Below, piece after piece: positions 1-4,491 of a stretch of DNA of 7,303 bases. This DNA is from an uncultured Actinomycetes bacterium (lineage in GTDB: Bacteria; Actinomycetota; Thermoleophilia; Miltoncostaeales; Miltoncostaeaceae). Under the pieces are notes generated by a model. The model saw only the letters and a list, made by a program, of their open reading frames with translations, was not told the origin of the DNA and searched no databases. The DNA is taken from the NCBI GenBank assembly GCA_903866425.1, contig CAIPNN010000138.1, forward strand, positions 1 through 7,303, read 5' to 3'. Made by a program: the position numbers and the translations under genes. Position 1 is the first letter of the stretch. Each line of letters starts with the position of its first letter.

Positions 1-369
1 CTCGACCGCGACTTCGAAACGGTGCTCGCGAGCACGCGCGAGGCGCTGGCCGCGGAGGGATTCGGCGTGCTCACCGAGATTGACGTGCAGGCCACGATGA
101 AGGCCAAGATCGGCGTCGATCGTGATCCCTACGTCATTCTGGGTGCGTGCAACCCGGCCCTCGCCCACAAGGCGCTGTCGGCTGAGGCAGAGTTGGGTGT
201 GCTGCTGCCGTGCAACGTGGTGGTGTACCGCGTGGACGGCCACACCCGCGTAAGTGCGGTGGCCGCCAGCGAGATGCTCGGCATGGTGGGCAACCCGACG
301 CTCACGCCCATCGCGGCCGAGGTCTCCGAGCGCCTGGCCCGGGTGCTCACCGCGATCCAGACCGCCTAG
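1..369 (+). CDS. DUF302 domain protein, 5' end outside window
   Basis: The reading frame is open from the first base (CTC GAC CGC...) to a TAG at 367-369, giving 122 visible residues. An internal GTG at 22 could start translation, but the residues before it (LDRDFET) look like family sequence, so the true start is probably a few codons to the left of the window. Family hallmarks are present: EGFGVLTEIDVQATMKAKIG (about 19-38), PYVILGACNP (43-52) with its conserved Cys, LAHKAL (54-59), and LLPCNVVVY (68-76) with a second conserved Cys. The usual DUF302 length is about 125-135 residues, so little is missing. Residues 103-121 look like a C-terminal helix. DUF302 is a small soluble domain with no firmly established reaction; some members are linked to metal or redox stress, but nothing here tests that. 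The gene converges on recX with only 9 bases between stops. Confidence 0.92.
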   Translation, partial: LDRDFETVLASTREALAAEGFGVLTEIDVQATMKAKIGVDRDPYVILGACNPALAHKALSAEAELGVLLPCNVVVYRVDGHTRVSAVAASEMLGMVGNPTLTPIAAEVSERLARVLTAIQTA

Positions 370-378
370 CAACCACCG

Positions 379-1176
379 TCAGTCGTCGGATGCGGCGGCG
401 GCCTCGAGGATGTGCCGTGCGTCGTCGGCCCTGAGCCCCCGGCGCGCCAACCAGCCGAGCGCACGTCGGCGTTCCGCCTGGTCTCCCCCCTGCCCGGGAT
501 AACGGCGCCGCACCTGGCGGATGAGCTCCTCGGCCTCGGGCGCCGCGGCGTCGGCGGGTTCGTCCCGTGCGCCGTCATCGGGCCGCACGGCCTCACGCAC
601 CGCCGCAGGCGAGAACCCCTGGCGCATCAGGCGATCGGCCATCTTGCGGCGGTCGGCCGCTGCGTCGGGAATGCCACGGCGGGACACCGCAACGTCGAGC
701 AGCTGATCGTCGTGATCGGGGGGCAGCACCTCACCCACTGCGATTCGCACCGTGTCACGAGGAAAGCCCACTCCGAGCATCTCGCTCTCGATGCGGCGGG
801 TGGTCCACCCCTTCATCGCCAGACGCTCCACCCGCTGTCGGGCGTTGTCGTTCTCGTCGGCCAGCCCGTTGGCCGAAAGCCGCTGCATAATGCGGGCGCT
901 CTGATCCTCAGTGGCCTGGCGGTCCCTCAGGCGCCTCTGCACCTCGCGCTCCGAACGCCCTCGCGCAACGGTGTACCTGAGCGTGGACTCCCAGAGGCGC
1001 TCGAGTGCGGCGGCGTCCTCGATGGCCGCCACCCGGGAGTCGTCCATCTCCTCGCCGTTGTACAGGCCGAGATCGGCCACCAGATGCACCGGCAGGCGCA
1101 GCCACTTGGCGCCGCCCTTCTCAACCCTGATCGCACGCCCGTCGGGCGTGGCACGGAGCGACGTGATGACGCTCAC
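379..1176 (-). CDS. recX: RecX-like regulatory protein
   Basis: The 265-residue product belongs to the RecX family, whose members bind RecA filaments and modulate homologous recombination and the SOS response. The chosen start is the GTG at 1176, 13 bases after the stop of the zinc-ribbon gene. It gives the usual N-terminus ITSLRATPDGRAIRV, followed by LGLYNGEEMD (36-45). Upstream in-frame residues are the out-of-frame zinc-ribbon gene. Three-helix RecX repeats follow: about 67-105 (ARGRSEREVQRRL at 71-83), 111-150 (KGWTTRRIESEML at 122-134) and 159-198. After an acidic, Ala-rich linker (199-217) comes a fourth repeat-like segment (218-260, RRRALGWLARRGLRADDAR). The length is close to long Gram-positive RecX proteins and well above the roughly 166 residues of E. 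coli RecX. The usual DD-F-A element after repeat 1 is degenerate here (GLADENDNA). No strong Shine-Dalgarno lies before the GTG, so translation may depend on the upstream gene. RecA is not encoded in the window. Confidence 0.87.
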   Translation of the reverse strand: MSVITSLRATPDGRAIRVEKGGAKWLRLPVHLVADLGLYNGEEMDDSRVAAIEDAAALERLWESTLRYTVARGRSEREVQRRLRDRQATEDQSARIMQRLSANGLADENDNARQRVERLAMKGWTTRRIESEMLGVGFPRDTVRIAVGEVLPPDHDDQLLDVAVSRRGIPDAAADRRKMADRLMRQGFSPAAVREAVRPDDGARDEPADAAAPEAEELIRQVRRRYPGQGGDQAERRRALGWLARRGLRADDARHILEAAAASDD

Positions 1177-1189
1177 GCGAAGCGACCGA

Positions 1190-1381
1190 TCAGGCCTCGC
1201 GCGGAACCTCGTTCTGGCAGCGCATGCAGCGGTACACGGGCACCTTCTTGTCGCGTGCAATGGCGCTGGCGCCATCGAGATCATGCACACGCATGGTGCG
1301 GGTGGTCGCGAAGGTCACGGCACCGCACTTGGGGCACGGCGGTGCGTCGGTGGTCGCGCTGACGGGCTGGGTCTCAGACAT
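1190..1381 (-). CDS. Small zinc-ribbon protein of unknown function
   Basis: This 63-residue protein starts at an ATG (1381) preceded by AGGA at 1392-1389 with a 7-base spacer. Two knuckles are visible, CPKC (Cys16, Cys19) and CMRC (Cys52, Cys55), separated by 32 residues. That is the layout of a four-Cys zinc ribbon. The middle holds a basic, Thr-rich stretch (TTRTMRVHDLDG) that could form the beta strands of the ribbon. There is no helix-turn-helix, signal peptide or membrane segment. The first 14 residues are Ser/Thr/Pro-rich and probably flexible. It ends 13 bases before recX and starts 38 bases after the LLM oxidoreductase gene, in the same direction. Small ribbons of this kind often bind nucleic acid or a protein partner, but its role is not known from the sequence. 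The Cys spacing, the ribosome binding site and the tight gene packing argue that it is real. Confidence 0.68.
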   Translation of the reverse strand: MSETQPVSATTDAPPCPKCGAVTFATTRTMRVHDLDGASAIARDKKVPVYRCMRCQNEVPREA

Positions 1382-1394
1382 ACCTGAATCCTAT

Positions 1395-1408
1395 CGCCGC
1401 CTGCGGCG
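1395..1408. repeat. Short GC-rich inverted repeat between LLM and zinc-ribbon genes
   Basis: CGCCGC and GCGGCG face each other over a two-base centre, which leaves a 5-bp stem and a CCTG tetraloop if folded. It lies in the 38-base gap just upstream of the zinc-ribbon ribosome binding site. There is no T-run on either side, so it does not look like an intrinsic terminator. It may be chance in GC-rich DNA or a weak mRNA hairpin. Confidence 0.25.
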
Positions 1409-1419
1409 GAGGGCCACCG

Positions 1420-2481
1420 TCATCGGGTCAGCGCTGCGCCCTCGAGACGCGCGATCTCCTTGCGCACTGCGGGTGCCACCTCAGTGCCGAGCAGTTCGAT
1501 GGAGCGCATCATGTCGCGGTGCGGCGGGTGCCCCACACCCATGTGGATCATGGTGCGGCGATTACCGAACATCTCGTATTCGGCGAGGATTTTCTCAGTC
1601 ACCTGGGCGGGGCTGCCCACCATCAGGGCCGCGTGGGGCTCGCGCATGCGGTCAAAACCGGTGCGGTCGATCTCGTGGCCCCAGCCGCGTTCGCTGCCGA
1701 TCTGGTTCATGGCAGCCATCAACCCGGGCGCCGAGATGTCGGCGGCTTTCTGCGAGGTGTCGGCGATGAAGCCGTGCGAGCCAATGCCCACAGGCACCGC
1801 AGCGGGGTCGTACCCCGATGCCTCAAGCGCCTCGCGGTACAGCTTGACCAGCGGGATGAACGGCTGTGCCGCCGCGCCGATGATGGCGATGTTGATGGGA
1901 AGCCCACGCATGGCGGCATTCACCACCGACTGCGGTGTGCCACCCACGGCAACCCAGATGGGAATGCCGTCCTGCTGTGGGCGCGGGTACACCGCACGCC
2001 CCTCAATGGGCGCGCGGTGCGTGCCGCTCCAGGTGACCACCGGCTCCGCATTCAGCTGCATGAGCAGGTCGAGCTTCTCAAGGAAGAGCGACTCGTACTG
2101 CGCGAGGTCGTACCCGAACAGCGGGAACGACTCGATGAACGAGCCACGTCCGGCGGTGATTTCGGCCCGGCCGCTGCTGATGAGGTCGATGGTGGCGAAG
2201 TCCTGGAATACCCGCACCGGATCATCCGACGACAGCACGGTGACGGCACTGGTGAGCCGGATGCGCGACGTGCGCGCCGCGGCGGCCGCCAGCACGATGG
2301 CGGGTGACGACACCGGGAAGTCGGGCCGGTGATGCTCCCCCACCCCGAAAATGTCGAGCCCCACCTGGTCGGCAAGTTCGATCTCTTCGACAAGTTCGCG
2401 CACGCGCTGCCCCTCGTCGGGGCGCCGGCCGGTGGCCGGATCGGGCGTGGCATCTCCGAACGAGTAGATGCCGATCTCCAT
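1420..2481 (-). CDS. LLM-class flavin-dependent oxidoreductase (2I7G/Atu2307-like)
   Basis: The 353-residue product is a member of the bacterial luciferase-like monooxygenase superfamily. These are TIM-barrel enzymes using reduced flavin (FMNH2 or F420) and usually O2, in the cytoplasm. The sequence closely follows the subfamily typified by the Agrobacterium protein of structure 2I7G (TIGR03858): MEIGIYSFGDATPDPATGR (1-19), GVGEHHRPDFPVSSP (46-60), LTSAVTVLSSDDPVRVFQDF (76-95), GRAEITAGRGSFIESFPLFG (104-123), PIWVAVGGTP (174-183), and the C-terminal IELLGTEVAPAVR (328-340). The length is normal and no key block is missing. Start choice: the ATG at 2481 shares its A with the TGA of the upstream gene (TGATG), and a GTG directly before it would add one residue. 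The overlap implies translational coupling to the membrane protein. The substrate cannot be told from sequence, and FMN is more likely than F420 by family. Confidence 0.95.
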   Translation of the reverse strand: MEIGIYSFGDATPDPATGRRPDEGQRVRELVEEIELADQVGLDIFGVGEHHRPDFPVSSPAIVLAAAAARTSRIRLTSAVTVLSSDDPVRVFQDFATIDLISSGRAEITAGRGSFIESFPLFGYDLAQYESLFLEKLDLLMQLNAEPVVTWSGTHRAPIEGRAVYPRPQQDGIPIWVAVGGTPQSVVNAAMRGLPINIAIIGAAAQPFIPLVKLYREALEASGYDPAAVPVGIGSHGFIADTSQKAADISAPGLMAAMNQIGSERGWGHEIDRTGFDRMREPHAALMVGSPAQVTEKILAEYEMFGNRRTMIHMGVGHPPHRDMMRSIELLGTEVAPAVRKEIARLEGAALTR

Positions 2482-2819
2482 CACGATGGGGGTTCCCGCT
2501 GTGCCCGGGCGTCGTCGAGTTCACGCTGAATCACGCCGTCGTCACGCTCGGCGAAAATGACGTAGGCCACGTAGAACACGCCGAGGCTGATACCGAGACC
2601 CACCCACACCCACAGCAGCACTGGCCAGTCGAGGGCAATGCCGATGAGCCAGCCGATGAGCAGGCTGATGGGCACCATGGTGCCGCCGATCACCCACAGG
2701 CGACGGCGCGCCGTGCGGCTGTACTCGGGGTTGGGATGCAGGCCGTGCTGCTCGGCCTCAATGCGGGCGACGATCTGTTCGCGGCTCTCGCGGCCACCGG
2801 GTGCATGTTCGTGCGTCAT
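2481..2819 (-). CDS. Small two-helix membrane protein of unknown function
   Basis: This 112-residue protein has no family I recognise. Residues 1-40 are charged and hydrophilic (SREQIVARIEAEQHGL at 12-27, probably helical). Two hydrophobic segments follow at about 41-63 (VIGGTMVPISLLIGWLIGIA) and 66-89 (PVLLWVWVGLGISLGVFYVA), joined by a very short turn around DWP. The charged C-terminal tail (ERDDGVIQRELDDARAQRE) is probably helical. This predicts a hairpin in the inner membrane with both ends on one side; the TARRR before the first helix suggests the cytoplasm. The start could be the ATG at 2819 or the GTG one codon earlier; neither has a clear Shine-Dalgarno. It lies 36 bases after the M23 peptidase gene, and its stop overlaps the LLM start, so both are probably translated from one message. 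The overlap and the clean topology support a real gene. Confidence 0.72.
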   Translation of the reverse strand: MTHEHAPGGRESREQIVARIEAEQHGLHPNPEYSRTARRRLWVIGGTMVPISLLIGWLIGIALDWPVLLWVWVGLGISLGVFYVAYVIFAERDDGVIQRELDDARAQREPPS

Positions 2820-2821
2820 CA

Positions 2822-2837
2822 CGCGCAGGCTAGCGCG
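2822..2837. repeat. GC inverted repeat at the start of the membrane-protein gene
   Basis: CGCGC and GCGCG form a perfect 5-bp stem around a six-base loop. On the minus strand the stem ends inside the alternative GTG start. It occupies the place where a Shine-Dalgarno would be expected and none is seen. It could make translation depend on ribosomes arriving from the upstream gene, or be chance. No T-run follows, so it is not a terminator. Confidence 0.25.
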
Positions 2838-2855
2838 GTGCGATACCCCGGTAGG

Positions 2856-3935
2856 TCAGCCCACCCGCGGCCAGGACGACACCAGCGGGTAGGGCCTGAT
2901 GGGCCCACCCCCGCCGGGGTGGATCTCGAAGTGCAGATGCGGCACCGTGCCCTGCGCATCGCCCGTCATGCCGACATAGCCCACGACATCGCCCGCCTTC
3001 ACCGGCAGGCCATCGCGCACGTTGTCGGCGAAGCGGCTGAGGTGGCAGTAGAAGTACTCGTCGCCGTTGTTCCCCCTGATCCACAGGCGAATGCCGCTGC
3101 GTGGCGTGTTGCCGGGACGAAGGATGGTGCCGCTGACGGTTGCCACAAGTGGCGCGCCCATGGTGGAGACCAGGTCGATGCCCTCGTGCAGCCGCCCGCC
3201 GCCGCGCGACTGCAGCCAGTCGTCGCTGAACGTGGTGGGAGCCGCAACCGGGAACACCGGCTCGGTACCCGGGGCGGCAAGAACGGGGTCGGCCCCACCG
3301 ACCACCGCGGCCGCCCGGGCAGTGCCGGCGTTCCGCGCCCGCAGTGCGGCGCGCAGCGCACCCTTGGCCGATTCCAGACGTGCACGCTGCGTGCGAGCGA
3401 GCGCCTGCACGCGCGCGGCCTCCCGAGCCACCACCTTCTCCTCCGCCTTCGCGGTGGTGATGGCGCGCGCCAGTCGATCCTGCGCCGCGACAAGTTCCAC
3501 CTGCCGGGCACGCACCACAGACACCGTGCGCGCATCATCACCAGCGGCCGCACGGAGGGCTTCCTGCCCCGTCACCAGATCGGTGAGCGAGCCACTGCTC
3601 ACAATGAGCTCGATCAGCTCCGGGTCGGGGTGTCGGTACAGGGCCACAAGACGCTCCGAGAGACGCTCCCGCCCAAGCGTGAGGGCCGCCCGGGTGCGGA
3701 CCAGGGCACGTCGACTGGCTGCGGCGTCGGCGCGCGCCTGCTCAACGGCGTCGAGGGCCGCGTTGTGCCGTGCGGCCGCCGCACCCGCCAGCGCATCAAG
3801 ACGGTCGCTCTTCGCCTGAAATGCCTGCACCTGCTGCTTCATGGTCGTCACGTCGGTCACGGCCAGTGCCGAGCCGGGCAGGGCGGCCCCCGCGGTGACC
3901 GCGAGCAGGACGATGAGTGCGCGACGACGTGACAT
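2856..3935 (-). CDS. Secreted M23-family (LytM) metallopeptidase with coiled coil
   Basis: The 359-residue product is a probable peptidoglycan endopeptidase acting outside the membrane. The ATG at 3935 is chosen over in-frame upstream codons because it starts a clean signal peptide: SRRR, hydrophobic ALIVLLAVTAGAAL, then cleavage likely after GSALA (residue 25). GAAGAG at 3950-3945 is a modest ribosome binding site. Residues 30-205 are Ala/Arg/Glu-rich coiled coil, including RLVALYRHPDPELIELIVSS (95-114), the element seen in PcsB/RipC/EnvC-like proteins before the hinge. The LytM domain spans about 230-345 with an intact zinc site: HEGID (His250, Asp254) and HLHFE (second His, 335), plus His298 in YCHLS and His333 as catalytic histidines. 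It is therefore predicted to be active, unlike EnvC-type activators that have lost these residues. By analogy the coiled coil may keep it inactive until an FtsEX-like complex engages it, but no ftsEX genes are in the window. Confidence 0.95.
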   Translation of the reverse strand: MSRRRALIVLLAVTAGAALPGSALAVTDVTTMKQQVQAFQAKSDRLDALAGAAAARHNAALDAVEQARADAAASRRALVRTRAALTLGRERLSERLVALYRHPDPELIELIVSSGSLTDLVTGQEALRAAAGDDARTVSVVRARQVELVAAQDRLARAITTAKAEEKVVAREAARVQALARTQRARLESAKGALRAALRARNAGTARAAAVVGGADPVLAAPGTEPVFPVAAPTTFSDDWLQSRGGGRLHEGIDLVSTMGAPLVATVSGTILRPGNTPRSGIRLWIRGNNGDEYFYCHLSRFADNVRDGLPVKAGDVVGYVGMTGDAQGTVPHLHFEIHPGGGGPIRPYPLVSSWPRVG

Positions 3936-3990
3936 GACGGGGTTCTCTTCGCCCCCGCCCTGCCACGTCCTCACAACATTCGTTGCGGAA

Positions 3991-4371
3991 TCAGCCCGCT
4001 TCTTCGGCAAGCACCTCGTTCAGTTGCGCCTGGGCGTTGATGGAGGCCGGGAATCCGGCGTAGGCCGCCAACTGGATGACCAACTCGCGCAGCTCATCCT
4101 CCGTAATGCCCACCCGCAGGCCGGCGCGCATGTGCACCTTCACCTGGCGGTCCTTGCCGCCAAGGGCCATGAGCATCGACAGCGTGGCGATCTGGCGCTC
4201 ACGCACGCCGAGCCCGGGGCGCCCGTAGATGTCGCCGTAGATGGTCGCGATGATGCGATCGCCGAGTTCCCCGAGCGTTGCCAGGGAGTCCTCGGCCTTG
4301 GGGCCCAGGATGTCCTTCACCCTGCCGACACCCTCCGCCTTCAGTTCATCGCGCGTGCGATCGTCCGCCAT
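3991..4371 (-). CDS. Carboxymuconolactone decarboxylase (CMD) family protein, PcaC-like
   Basis: The 126-residue product is all-helical by family and resembles PcaC-type CMD proteins. Recognisable blocks are IYGDIYGRPGLGVRERQIAT (44-63), MLMALGGKDRQVKVHMRAGL (66-85) with His80 in the PcaC-like position, GITEDELRELVIQLAAYAGF (88-107), and INAQAQLNEVL (111-121). There are no cysteines at all, so it cannot be an AhpD-like disulfide peroxidase with CxxC. PcaC itself decarboxylates 4-carboxymuconolactone in protocatechuate breakdown. No other pca gene is present, so the true substrate is unknown. The start at 4371 is fixed by a very strong GGAGGAGG seven bases or less upstream; an in-frame ATG at 4434 lacks such a site. 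It is the first gene of the minus-strand cluster and faces the MMPL exporter across a shared intergenic region. Most CMD family members form oligomers. Confidence 0.93.
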   Translation of the reverse strand: MADDRTRDELKAEGVGRVKDILGPKAEDSLATLGELGDRIIATIYGDIYGRPGLGVRERQIATLSMLMALGGKDRQVKVHMRAGLRVGITEDELRELVIQLAAYAGFPASINAQAQLNEVLAEEAG

Positions 4372-4375
4372 GTCG

Positions 4376-4383
4376 CCTCCTCC
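4376..4383 (-). promoter_or_regulatory. Strong Shine-Dalgarno of the CMD gene
   Basis: On the minus strand GGAGGAGG precedes the ATG at 4371; the GGAGG core (4383-4379) has a 7-base spacer. It is the best ribosome binding site in the window and decides the start against the in-frame ATG at 4434, which would add 21 residues with no family similarity. Confidence 0.8.
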
Positions 4384-4398
4384 GTTCGACTGCCAAAT

Positions 4399-4426
4399 TG
4401 GTGCGCTCTGAAGAATGGTCGGTAAT
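4399..4426 (+). promoter_or_regulatory. Tentative promoter for the MMPL exporter
   Basis: TTGGTG (4399-4404) and GGTAAT (4421-4426) are 16 bases apart and loosely match sigma-70-type -35 and -10 boxes. A start of transcription near 4433 would put the 18-bp palindrome at the very beginning of the message. The match is weak, and it is offered mainly because no better candidate exists in this short region. Confidence 0.2.
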
Positions 4427-4434
4427 CCACCCAT

Positions 4435-4452
4435 GTCGCCCGATCGGGCGAC
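4435..4452. promoter_or_regulatory. Perfect 18-bp palindrome, candidate operator
   Basis: GTCGCCCGATCGGGCGAC is identical to its reverse complement over all 18 bases, and the symmetry stops at the next base on each side. It lies between two divergent genes, 39 bases before the MMPL start codon and 63 bases before the CMD start codon. Position and symmetry fit a binding site for a dimeric repressor such as a TetR- or MarR-type protein. With no spacer in the middle it would be a poor RNA hairpin, and there is no T-run, so a terminator is unlikely. No regulator gene is present in the window. Confidence 0.5.
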
Positions 4453-4477
4453 TACGTTGCCCTTCGGAAACGACGTC

Positions 4478-4483
4478 GGGAGA
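4478..4483 (+). promoter_or_regulatory. Shine-Dalgarno of the MMPL gene
   Basis: GGGAGA lies 8 bases before the GTG at 4492 and supports that non-ATG start, which also begins the expected short cytoplasmic N-terminus (MEKLTRWVLHHK) before the first membrane helix. Confidence 0.65.
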
Positions 4484-4491
4484 CGGGGCAC

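Noticed and set aside
412..1362. A 316-codon plus-strand open frame opposite recX and the zinc ribbon
   Set aside because: The composition is that of a shadow frame and no recognisable domain is present. The minus-strand RecX repeats explain the open frame.
2304..3932. A 542-codon plus-strand open frame running antisense to three minus-strand genes
   Set aside because: It is Arg/His/Gly/Pro-rich with no family blocks, and lies opposite an M23 peptidase, a membrane protein and the start of an LLM gene with clear motifs. Long antisense frames are expected in such GC-rich codon use.
3970..3990. Short hairpin with a GAAT loop (CAAC/GTTG stem) between the CMD and M23 genes, considered as a terminator
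   Set aside because: The stem has only about 5-6 pairs including a wobble, and no T-run follows on the minus strand.
4391..4403. CCAA-A-TTGG inverted repeat in the divergent region
   Set aside because: Arms of only four bases do not extend outward, so this is expected by chance and cannot be called an operator.
4432..4434. Upstream in-frame ATG as an alternative CMD start
   Set aside because: It has no good ribosome binding site, and the extra 21 residues do not resemble the family. The ATG at 4371 has GGAGGAGG before it.
4368..4440. Direct repeat of the 10-mer CCATGTCGCC at 4368-4377 and 4431-4440
   Set aside because: The first copy is just the CMD start codon with its flanks and the second abuts the palindrome. 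Two 10-base matches in GC-rich DNA are weak evidence, although the second copy does create an in-frame ATG at 4434 for the CMD gene.
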